This document shows, in pieces, positions 43,601-52,568 of a DNA stretch of 64,000 nucleotides. Made by a program: the position numbers and the translations under genes. The stretch spans positions 912,486 to 976,485 of the forward strand of contig NC_011678.1 in the NCBI RefSeq assembly GCF_000150955.2. The letters run 5' to 3'. Under the pieces are notes generated by a model that saw only the letters and a program-made list of their open reading frames with translations, was not told where the DNA came from and ran no database searches. This DNA is from Phaeodactylum tricornutum CCAP 1055/1 (Eukaryota; Bacillariophyta; Bacillariophyceae; Surirellales; Neidiaceae). How positions within the stretch are numbered: position 1 is the stretch's first letter; each line of letters opens with the position of its first letter.

Positions 43601-45640
43601 GAGGTCGCAAATGTTCGTAGCAAAGTTGCTTTGTCTAGTGTCAAGCCTGTTCCTGCCTTGCCTTTTCTTCCAAAACCCATTGCGCTCAAATCCGTTCCTT
43701 CGCGTCACTGTTTCCAGCGAAGCAATGCATCGTCACAAAGTAACAAAGGCATCCCCATTGTCCTACATCCAATTTCTCGCCCTTGTGCACCCAACGACCA
43801 GTTGCTCGGGAGTGTTCGTTCATGTTCCGTAGCTCACGTGATTACTGGGAAAGATATGTCGAAAAGATTTCCGCCTCTCTTTGTGCCAGAGACAATGCCA
43901 CCCGCGCGCTCGCCGACTCTAGTGCCATCTGAGGGCCCAGAAGCCACGGCTCCAAGAACACAACAGAGACGAAAAGTCATTGAAATTGAGTCGAATTGTG
44001 CTGAGAAACCCGGGAAGGCTTCTGAAAAAAAATTGGCATCAGTACCGACTCTGAAAGCACCTGACACAAGCGCACTCCACGACTCTTGCATATTATCGCA
44101 AGTATTGACTCTTGAGCCTGATTTCTCTCATGCATCGGATGAGTCGTCGCTTTCCCAAAGTGGGAGTGAATATTCCTCTGGGGTCACGTTAGATCTTTCC
44201 ATCGCTGATGTCTCGTGCCTGACAAATCCTACTGCTTTTGTCAGCAAAGTAGGCGATTTTTTCGAGAACGAGACGCTAAGAAAGCAAAATGCTTCGGTGA
44301 CCCATTCAAATCCCTTCCTATCGAAATCACATTTATGCTCAGATACAATCAAAGCGTCAGCAAAGAGATCTGAAGCGTCTTCGAGTCAACCGTCAGAGGC
44401 GGCAGCTCCGCTGATAGCTCGGGCAATGAGACTCCGACCAATGTCGGACGAGTTAAGTGCTGGCGATAGTCTTTTTGCTGGTGGGGCTTTGGATGCTGGT
44501 CAGTGGGACCAGCCAAGGGGACATTATTTTGCTCCTGCGCCATTCACATCGAGAGCTCCCGTGCCGACGGCATTGTCAATCGAGAAATCGAATTTGACTT
44601 CACAGTCAGCAACAGAGGACTTTTTAATGAAAAATACTGGTTGGGACCTAGCAGACGTCAATTCGCTGTTTCCGGTTGACAGCTCCTTCGCTGCCGATCT
44701 ATTTGAATTTGAAACAGAATTGAGTCCGGCAAATGCGGAAGCTAACGAACGTTTCTTTGTAACCTCCAAAAGTGAGAATCTGATAAGTCAGTCTCCTTCT
44801 GAAATTGAGGTGGTATTACTGGGATCGTCTACGCTGGTCAACAATGAAGACGCCGACCCTAGAAAGTCGAAAATGTCTTGGGGAAACAAACTGGTTGGTG
44901 CTCGCTTAGGTTGTAATTCTTTGACGGATGATTCGCATCCACAGCCGCAAGTGAATCATCACCAACTAAAGGCACTCACCATTTCATTAGACGCATCGCA
45001 AAGGATTCCTTTTTCATCGTCCAATAAAGTTTCTGTTCGGATTTGCTCTCGTCAGAGAGATGCTGCCTTAGACAGCTTGAGAATGATGGGACCGTCAAAT
45101 GTGGGAAAAACACCCGATATTGACGAGTTCACCGCAACTTCTCAGTTGATTGAAGACAACCAAACATGTAAAATATCTTGCTCTTCATCATTAGCTTTGA
45201 GCAAGCATTCCTTTGCTTTAAGTGATGCGACTCACAGCTCGAAGAACATTCCAATAGCAGCACCTGCATTTTTGCCAATTCAAAGAACAATGACCGAGAG
45301 TAGGGGGAGATTACCATCATGGCAAAGACAAACAAAACCGCCACATTCTACCGATCAATCACATCACATGTACAGGGTCTCTGAGACATCAGGGACAGCT
45401 CCGAGTCCATCAGGCATACCCTCCCAACGCGACACACACACCGCGCTTGTCGACCGACTGAAAAGGTTGAAGGAAGCCCGACTGCGACGGTCCAATGCAG
45501 CAGTGACGTACGATGTGCCAAATATACACACGCTCCACGGACCTGGGCCCTCAGTCGAACATGACGGTTTGTCCAACAGCACTTTGTCAAGTACACGATT
45601 TGGAGGTAGAATATTCTTATCCTCATTGGATGTAGACTAG
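40649..45640 (+). CDS. Very large low-complexity protein of unknown function
   Basis: A single uninterrupted frame of 1,663 codons from ATG 40649. I recognise no catalytic domain, TM segment or signal peptide. The N-terminus is very basic (LQRRRQRRQSSLASRYL), and the rest is rich in Ser, Thr, Arg, Lys and Glu with many short SP/TP and RR-S sites, consistent with a largely disordered phosphoprotein. One basic patch (RIGRRIPRAAVAFLSAA) and one near 2/3 (KKLASVPTLKAPD) stand out. The C-terminus has a short helix (DRLKRLKEARLRRS). A frame this long without a stop is strong evidence that it is translated. Candidates include a cytoskeletal or nuclear scaffold, but nothing in the sequence decides. 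Confidence 0.75.
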   Translation: MPGSKFLALQRRRQRRQSSLASRYLASAEEAETAELENVSYPVYPQRHPKRGLDSTTNGTRSPSSPRSKSSHAATSTKTLQTEGTEPTLDQSGSSSQTLHYAREEDGEPSFLHRKSIIPGRKRGWMEKFDPGRCRAAATTLSIKSIRQSSATYPRKSTPASTSTARGQDPCFPNASSASPTDRLQVSALASDLSDSSSLTSLHTSETAHSPRSKLEVAQYRQEDADLVDDTLSSRQPSHCWQSPEQPFSIARRSLGRSLDQGLELVFDTGNWAQCNGVELVHDAERNNEQVRDIEVKRSESVYSSASTQVATNRALDTVVKRIGNLGEPQRAAQHQTGVSDRCGSHSREFVGAAVSTIDRERCGGRHPMRYTFGVSSENSRKMETTSILSLSSNDESSHVSSLRPSVFGTGQGKNCSRGMRPPVGLQGGKFVWQTETGSRPVDIDMSLQSHDTPSSVGVKIDGYFSRVSVTCPGSNASPSMLASSLNQSLPPSARKRSGKENENGRKALIENINVATHEQRYSALAKSEKAPTILSERVRAAISSGLRSSVSPETKSSYLASSVRNSSELEGAIVDEVNIASCAQNYSNARRNAALSQDRPVDIGGDAACERRKQKNEEFAKIAKETSSSQPANSVSAVEGCASDVSFCTKLANKSAPVNRDYAIKSHRPVRIGRRIPRAAVAFLSAATRTQNTPKDPETIENLPYSCLDQNGEVSLDFEERGLEEQKPFQNGRYIDMRRRKSTSESFEKGEEKYIGGSEDGVRTFRERCEAPHGRARSVNEVSRKRALFEKNANIVLKRTGSGNIKFKKAFAHFENVKTTPSLSGKIRRESTPFSNSYSNTASDNKAYAESWSVSVTDRIKLLNSRHVTSREPQWPEHQGPMCSRFHLKTRSGKADRFYVLHAAAESSDDLNARRWLTTNEHASERNDGTFSPELKLPISGTSNDPRMQPDFFSWTLSPASTCLSTDCQPPDTLSESRKISGDEVANVRSKVALSSVKPVPALPFLPKPIALKSVPSRHCFQRSNASSQSNKGIPIVLHPISRPCAPNDQLLGSVRSCSVAHVITGKDMSKRFPPLFVPETMPPARSPTLVPSEGPEATAPRTQQRRKVIEIESNCAEKPGKASEKKLASVPTLKAPDTSALHDSCILSQVLTLEPDFSHASDESSLSQSGSEYSSGVTLDLSIADVSCLTNPTAFVSKVGDFFENETLRKQNASVTHSNPFLSKSHLCSDTIKASAKRSEASSSQPSEAAAPLIARAMRLRPMSDELSAGDSLFAGGALDAGQWDQPRGHYFAPAPFTSRAPVPTALSIEKSNLTSQSATEDFLMKNTGWDLADVNSLFPVDSSFAADLFEFETELSPANAEANERFFVTSKSENLISQSPSEIEVVLLGSSTLVNNEDADPRKSKMSWGNKLVGARLGCNSLTDDSHPQPQVNHHQLKALTISLDASQRIPFSSSNKVSVRICSRQRDAALDSLRMMGPSNVGKTPDIDEFTATSQLIEDNQTCKISCSSSLALSKHSFALSDATHSSKNIPIAAPAFLPIQRTMTESRGRLPSWQRQTKPPHSTDQSHHMYRVSETSGTAPSPSGIPSQRDTHTALVDRLKRLKEARLRRSNAAVTYDVPNIHTLHGPGPSVEHDGLSNSTLSSTRFGGRIFLSSLDVD

Positions 45641-46153
45641 CTGTAAACTGAGGACAAACTCAAGTTAAAAGGGGACATCAGACCGCCAATCTTTTCTTTC
45701 CTGTCGATTAATTGTTTCCTAATGCAAGTTCTCGTAAAGTTAACGTGAATCAACGTTTACGCACGCACATAGAATCTTTCCAATGTGGCGAAAGAGAAAA
45801 GCTAGAAGCTCATGAAAAACAACAAGGATGTTTCCGAAGGGATTCTCGAGGAAAATGAAAAAAGACCAACTCCATGTTAACGACACAGTATTTTTCATGT
45901 CTTGTGCATTTCCTTGCCTGGTACGACGAGGAAGTGGAAAGGTGTCCGCATACATTTCTCACGGCAATGTACAAAGGCGAACATTCAGTTTTTTTCGGAG
46001 TTCACATGAAAAAATCTCTTTCGGTGCAGATCACTCTCAACAAGCTTTTCCTTTTTGTCGTTTGCACGCCCACTATGAAAACGACAATGGTAAAAAGCGA
46101 TTTTGGTTCCTATTTTCTCATTGGCCATGCTATGGTTAAACATTTGCCTCAAT
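45641..46153. other. Convergent spacer, no feature recognised
   Basis: About 510 bases between the stop of the large gene and the stop of the RRM-like gene, which converge. Short open frames here (for example 45828-46139) show no domain. Confidence 0.4.
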
Positions 46154-47197
46154 TTATATATTTAGAATTTGACGAGGAAACTGGGCCAGGCGGACGGTTC
46201 TACCTTTGAGTTGAGAACTTTGCAACTCGCGTATCGCCGCTCTCGCCCAGGAAGCGTCCGCAAAGTGCACAATGTAGGTCAGCGGTGCTTGCTTATTGTT
46301 GCTCCTCTTTCCTGGCCACAATTCGATGGGAGGTCCATTCACAGTGAGGTCAAAGCGGCTAAAGAAATGAATAAGGCTTATGGCGTTGGTGTCGAAAGGG
46401 CAGTTCTCAACACGTACTGTGGCGTCAGTGACCTTCGGAAAGAGCAAATCGTCCGCGCTGTTAGGTCCATTACTGGAGACAATTTTGACTTGCTTCCAAG
46501 CGCAATAGAGAGGGTTCGTCTGCGAATATTTCAACAGCGCGAATACCCTGGATCGACTTGGTAAACGAATATGCCAACCCATGGGTCGCCCAAACGGAGA
46601 CAGAATAAGTCTAGCTTCCTGAACCCAGGCATCAGAATCTATATTTTCCACGACAGGCAACGTATCCCGACTGTCAGAATCCCATGCTGCGTCCATGTTC
46701 AAAACAGATCCATTTTGGATTTCTAAAACTGCGTTCCTTATACCGTCAAGAATGGCCTGAAGAGAGGATAATGGTGGAATTCCTTCTACTCGGACCCATG
46801 AACTTGTTGGAATAGCTTCGCCTGAAAGGTTGCTGTAGTGCCCAGCCAAAATTCCTTCCTGAGAATTTGTTTGCACGCCCGCAGAATGTTGTTTGTCGTG
46901 AAGGAAGTGCTTTCTAAAGACCGCAGGTTTGGGGCTGAGTTCGCAACTGTTCCGGTTCGCAGCGCGCGACAGTTTGGACATAGTCGAGCTGTCGTGATGG
47001 ACAAGGCATGGCGCCATATTTGGTCCTTCCAAACTCTCTACGTCCGTACCCTCAACAGAATTATGAACAAATTTTGACTGGGGAGCTTCTGTGGATATGC
47101 CAGGAGACCCAAGAGAAGTAAAGTTCACCGCCAGTCCTCGCCGCAGTTGAAGACAGCGCGGCATCACCGGACAAATTGACAGTAAAGCATAGTTCAT
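46154..47197 (-). CDS. RRM-like protein
   Basis: Protein of 347 residues from ATG 47197. The last 85 residues fit an RNA-recognition motif fold: TVRVENCPFD as strand 1, a helix (ISLIHFFSRFD), APLTYIVHFADASWARAAIRELQ for strand 3 and helix 2, and GRTVRLAQF for strand 4. The RNP aromatic residues are only partly kept, so this could be a divergent or protein-binding RRM. The middle (VRVEGIPPLSSLQAILDGI) may be a second weak RRM-like segment. The N-terminus is unstructured. Another frame upstream (47342-47061) starts with ATG and might be a 5' exon, but I find no convincing splice pair. Confidence 0.6.
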   Translation of the reverse strand: MNYALLSICPVMPRCLQLRRGLAVNFTSLGSPGISTEAPQSKFVHNSVEGTDVESLEGPNMAPCLVHHDSSTMSKLSRAANRNSCELSPKPAVFRKHFLHDKQHSAGVQTNSQEGILAGHYSNLSGEAIPTSSWVRVEGIPPLSSLQAILDGIRNAVLEIQNGSVLNMDAAWDSDSRDTLPVVENIDSDAWVQEARLILSPFGRPMGWHIRLPSRSRVFALLKYSQTNPLYCAWKQVKIVSSNGPNSADDLLFPKVTDATVRVENCPFDTNAISLIHFFSRFDLTVNGPPIELWPGKRSNNKQAPLTYIVHFADASWARAAIRELQSSQLKGRTVRLAQFPRQILNI

Positions 47198-47342
47198 TGT
47201 TGCAGCTTCCTTGCAAGCTTTCGTCGGAGGTGGTGTTTGGAAGTTTGCCTCCTGCTGTTAGAAGACGCATATAGTAACTAACAGCCTGTTCTAACACCGT
47301 AAATTTGTCGTGGTTCCCATTCGTTCTCCCATGTGTTGACAT

Positions 47343-49615
47343 GAATGAAAGTAACAGCCGGGTTTTGTATTTTCTATAGAGGTTGGGTCTTATTCAGAGT
47401 CAAGTCACTATTTCCCCATTTGGGCCAAAACGAAAGATTAGCTAATGTGAGTGAAAACTTTGAGCTTTCACAGAGCCTTCCTGGCCAAAGAAAGGCATGC
47501 TTCTCTGAAGCCAATTAAAGAATATTTCTCTGGAGCCAAAAGGTAACATGGCTGCAAAGGCCACCTTAATTGTAAATCTTTTCCCATTGTAGTTCAGGTT
47601 TGTGGCCATTGCTGTTGACAAAGCAACCCAAACTGAGACAAAACAGAAAAAAGCATATGGTATTGGCTTCTTAAGGCGACAATTCTTAAAAACTGAATGA
47701 ATGTATTAGCTTCATGCAAGAACAAAGAATGGGAATCCTGCTATTGTCAACTGAAAGACTATTTTTGGGAAAGAAGTTGAGCACCAACAACACTTCAATT
47801 TGATGAAAGGTCTCACATAGTACAACCAATGTACATACGTAGGACAGAAACGCTGTTTGACAGTGCGTGGTAACACACGTTGGGCATTATGACAAACAAC
47901 CTGCAATGTTAGAACAACAATTCCCACGTTCACAATCGTTAAGTAAGGACGTGTGGACACTTCCTTAAATAGACGATTACTTAGAGTGAATCCTGGTTGT
48001 TCGTTAGGGAACCGTAGATCGTGTACCAGCTAGATACATAGGATAGGACCACAGTCGTTTCCTAAGTAACTTGGTCGACGATAAAGATTCGGTCACACAA
48101 GGGAGTCGTCACGTAATCGTTACAGACCGTGCAGTCGGGATCGGGATTAACTATCCGACTGTCAACAATAGTCGAGTACGGTTGACGATGCAAACGGACG
48201 AGTTCCGCAAGGGTGAACAATCAATATCGACGAAACAATCGGTCGAACAGATCCCAACACGCAAGTGGCAGATCTCTCGACAGGAAAACCACACAACAAA
48301 TACAACACGAGTAGTACGAAGGAATCTCAACAGACCGATGAGTAAGACCTACAAACACTACCTTTGATGTATAGTTGTATGGGGGTTGACAATAGTTACT
48401 CTGTTAGGAGTATAAGGGGCGGCTGGGTCGGTGGGCCCTTTTCCGAAAATTGTGAGACTCTTACCAAGAGAACAGACCTCAACAAGAAACACACCAAAAG
48501 TGCTCGAAATCACATGGCCAGTGGAATCGTACATGGTGAGTTTCACGCGAGTGAACAGAGTCGGATACTTATATGTCAGTACCACTTGTGACTTGATAGA
48601 TAATATAAAGGAGGCACGGAGCATTGGGACCTTTGAAAACTTATGCAACAACATGCAATACACCTAAGCAAACCTAGGGACTGTTAAACTCACTTGCTGA
48701 CAACGCTCCCTACGGGTTAGACAGTGGATACAAGGACCTATGCTATTACGTAATATTTGGATCAAAGAATTTCTAAAACAATGAGTAGAACATTACATTC
48801 TATAAACTAGTCAATCTTGCAAAGTCTGTTCAATCCAGTGAACAGTCTTACGAAAAACATAGCTAATCTTGAATCTTCCCACATGTGCATAAAACCTGTA
48901 AATATAAATCCCATACAGAATCCCATGGTGAGTAATGAATCTTGCTCCTTACTTGTCATGTGATTTGTGAGACTGGTTTTGTGTCTATTCTGCCATATGT
49001 ATGTATCCTGTATTCATGACTCCAGGATACAAATGACTTCCATATGTAACGCGAATACGGTGAATTTGCGCAATAAGGCCAACACAAACTCCACACGTGA
49101 CACGTAAACGCCACGCCCATCGGATTGGCTCACACTTGCTTTTTCCATACTAAGTGGCATACATCCAAGGGACACGTTGCAAGGTAGTGTACCATGACAA
49201 AAGGTCAGCAATTGGACCCTGCTACAACATATACTTCAATAGTTGTTTCATAATTTGCTTTTGTTGATGGAGACCAAGGCCCCTTGTTAGTGTCAAATCA
49301 TTACTATTCTTGGAATGTCTTAGTTCAGTGTGAAGTCAGCTCCTAAAATGAACACTCCATTGAAATGGCCAAGAACAACCCACTTATACTTGTTAGCAGT
49401 GCTTTTGGAAAAAAGTCTTGTAGTTCATGTATGGCATTGCTTTACTGTTAACTGGCTTCTTTCCAATTGTGAGTTTTTGCTGCAACGTTTCCAAAACACA
49501 AGGGAGACCCAATCTTCATCTGTGGAGTTTGTTTTCTCATCATTTTTGCAAAAAACAAGAATTGTTGCTGAACTTGGAGTGCTGTGCAATTGACTGCAAT
49601 TGACTTCATTTGTTA
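47343..49615. other. Gene-poor stretch, nothing recognised
   Basis: About 2.3 kb with only short open frames on both strands, none with a recognisable domain, signal peptide or repeat. Base composition shifts toward AT relative to the gene-dense region on the left. This is the start of the accessory, subtelomere-proximal zone. Confidence 0.5.
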
Positions 49616-50211
49616 GGTCATCATCAGGCCTCCTTAAATGCGGTATTTCCGCAAGTAACCGCAAATAGCTTGTTTGCGGCTATTTGCGGTATTCCTGACA
49701 CTACAGCATTATACTTAACAACTTTTTATCATATCTATGTCCAGTAACTTATAATATTTATATGAAAGCTTTCTTCTCTCTGTGTTGACAGTTGTATCTT
49801 AGTTTTAATGTAGTTTACTCCATGATGGGAGTGGAGAGAGTCTTTAGATCACTTTAACAAGATGCCCAACAGTTAAAGTCAGCAAGATCATGTCAACAGG
49901 GACCTGTCTCCCAGTTGATAATGGAGAAATTAGATTCAACAGTTGTGATATTGGAGAAGCAGATGTCAACCCACTACAGAATTTCTGAATAAGCGGGCTC
50001 AGAGATCCTAGTATTTGACCCAAGCTTCTACATCCTATATTTAGATGAAACTTGTACTTGTTGGCCCAAAATGTTGAAGAGTACTCCACATTCACTGTAC
50101 ACAATGACTTGTTTCCTAGTACCCTTATTTGCAGTGAGTTTCAAATCTTATTTGCGGATATTTGCGGTGTTTTGGTCCAAAATATCGTATTAAAGGAGGC
50201 CTGGTCATCAT
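49616..50211. mobile_element. Non-autonomous DNA transposon (MITE-like), 9-bp TSD
   Basis: The 578-bp element at 49625-50202 is flanked by identical 9-bp direct repeats GGTCATCAT at 49616-49624 and 50203-50211. Its ends are inverted repeats: left (C)AGGCCTCCTTAAATGCGG and right, read inward on the other strand, AGGCCTCCTTTAATACGA, continuing with partial identity for about 25 bases. Subterminal DNA is full of ATTTGCGG / CCGCAAAT in both orientations. It encodes no protein. A 9-bp duplication is typical of Mutator-like elements; family assignment is inferred. Confidence 0.7.
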
Positions 50212-50522
50212 TCCTGATTGTGAGTGTGCAGTACTCCTTCTTGGCTACAAAAACAAGCTTCCGTACTTTCGTAGATTTCCGGGTCGTAGCCTAGGGCATA
50301 TGCAACAACTTCGTGTGGAATCACAGTCACATATCGATGTCGGATTTATTTGCTGGCTTTATTCAAAATCATACAAGCCTTTCCGGTAGAAAAATTTCTG
50401 ATATTACCAAATCCTCGTGTAGAACACGTACATAGGTAGCAGTTTCGAGTCCAAGCCTTCTTTGTTCCCGTACGGCGATATCTATGGATATCATCATAAA
50501 TGGAATTTTGAACGTGATTGAG

Positions 50523-52064
50523 CTATTCCCTCATGCCCGGTAAATGGCGCGGACACCATAAAGGGAACATATGATCATATCTTTCCCGGAAAGCTCTATT
50601 TCACTCTATTGCTCCAACCAGACACTAAACCTCGATTCGAAGTTTGTAGTAGGACTTTAGTGGAACTTTCAGCTTCTAATAGAGGATGAGTTATTGTAGT
50701 CCAAAATTTTTTTTCGTCACTCGTGACTGCAGTCATGAGTGTTTTTGCCAACTCGTGACTGCAGTCACGAGTGTTTTTCGACCCGAAATCGCCAAACTCG
50801 CCAAAATAATAAAACTCACCATGGTGGACTCGGATGAAGATTTCTCCTTGGGAGAGGAAGACGAATACACAGAATCTGACGGATGCACTAAAAAGCATGC
50901 ACTGGAAGACATTGGGCCAGAACGCGCGGCAAAATCGGTCCAATCGAAGTCTACAAAGGCGTCAAATCAGCCGCAGGCCTGGTTGCCAAGCACGATAGAG
51001 GTACTTCTACCTATGGAACAAGATGCTTCCGTGCTACTCAAGGGCATAGACTATGATTGAAATCTCTCGGCATGTATCATTGTGGCCACTCTGAGGTATC
51101 AGAAAGAATATCTCCGAAAAAAATCCAAAAATAAGGGTAAGAACACACACCCGCCCCTCAAATTCAAAAGACCGTGTGCCGTATGCTTGGCATTTCCTCA
51201 AAGGTGCACAGTAAAACCATGTCAGAATACATCCTACACCGTTCTGTGTATACAAATGGATCTGTTGGGCAAGGGAGAGGCGGAAATGGTGGCATAAAGG
51301 AAACTCGGATCCCCAATCAAAGAGCGTTTCAATTGCCGTCCGTGAGTTTGTTTGAGGGGAACGGAAACAACAGAAGCAAGTAACGGGACGTGAAGCTGGA
51401 TTTCTTTGTTAAAGAGGCATACCATGCATTCAAATGGATCCGCAGACAGGAGTGTTTGTAATGAAAGAGTTTCAGACAGCCTCTCGCAATGTATGTCAAT
51501 ATTTGGAAGACCTGGGTAACAATTGGGGCCAACAAAACAACATTACCCCGGATCCGTTAATGATTTCCAAATGCCATGAATATATTCAAGCTCTTGTTGC
51601 TAATGAATCATTAGCAAAGGGGCAGAGGCTGCGCAATGTGAATATGGATGACAGTTCAAGGAAGACATTCCAGAGGAGGAGGTTGTGAGGAGGCACTGGA
51701 AAAGGAGGAAGGTGATTATTAATCACTTCCGAGGCGGGATTTGACAAAGGTGTACCTCCCAAAAATTATGCGGAAGAAAGCGGAGAGAAAAACGATGTAG
51801 AGGATGTGTTTGGTGCGGCTAACAAAGCCGTTTCCATGGAGAACGGAGACATTGAAGACATAGTACCAGTTTAATTTCTCTTTAGTTTCCGGGTTATTTA
51901 TGCATATTTAGGGCCTTATCTAGGTATCTAAACAAGGGTCGGAGATCACCGAAATACCTCAGCAAGCTTTCTAACAGTACAATCAGTGCATATATAGATA
52001 GCTTTATAACGGGGAAATATGTTCCCTTTATGGTGTCCGCGACTGTAAATAGAGACTATTCCCT
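50523..52064. mobile_element. Candidate DNA transposon with 25-bp inverted repeats
   Basis: Positions 50548-50572 and 52017-52041 are perfect 25-base inverted repeats. Just outside them lie identical 9-bp direct repeats CTATTCCCT at 50523-50531 and 52056-52064. The interior (about 1.5 kb) contains short open frames: one with an acidic start at about 50821-51060 (MVDSDEDFSLGEEDEYTES) and one at 51434-51688. They look like pieces of a transposase-type gene with its typical acidic N-terminus, but no catalytic motif is visible. The distance from the direct repeat to the perfect inverted repeat differs (16 versus 14 bases), so the exact ends are uncertain. Confidence 0.55.
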
Positions 52065-52568
52065 TTATATTTCAGATTTTACGAATATTAGCAGAAAAAA
52101 GAAAGAGCGGGCAAGACAGTGAATTTGCAGGGCTCTGGCCACTTCACTGTCAATTCGAAGATTCAAACATTGCCCAAAATCCTAAACAATTGATGGGTAT
52201 AATTATTGAAAAGGAAGTCTTTGAAGTATAGTTCTGACAAAGCCCATCGACCAAATAATTTTTCGAATAATAAGGGGCATAGTACTCCAAGCATAAGATG
52301 GATAGCGAAAGTGCCTATGCGATTCTACATCACCAAATGAAACTGGCAATTAGGCGAGAACAAACATAGATTTATCTATCTTCACCACGATGCAATTCAC
52401 AGACAATGCCGAATTCATATGCGCTTATCGAAATTATACCCACTCCGCATTCCCGTACGGCAGATTATCACCAAAATTGAAATCAGCAACATCCAAAAAA
52501 AAAGAACCTCTTCCATCACAGGCAGTCCATTCAATCACTTTTTTCCGTGGACCTAATGACAAAATACA
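52065..52568. other. Intergenic, upstream of Cys-rich repeat gene
   Basis: About 500 bases between the transposon candidate and the start codon of the secreted repeat protein. It is AT-rich and presumably holds the promoter. No TGACTGTGA copy is present. Confidence 0.4.

Noticed and set aside
48071-48667. Open frames of 75-100 codons in the gene-poor stretch
   Set aside because: Composition is random-like, both strands are equally open, and no domain, signal or splice structure is visible.
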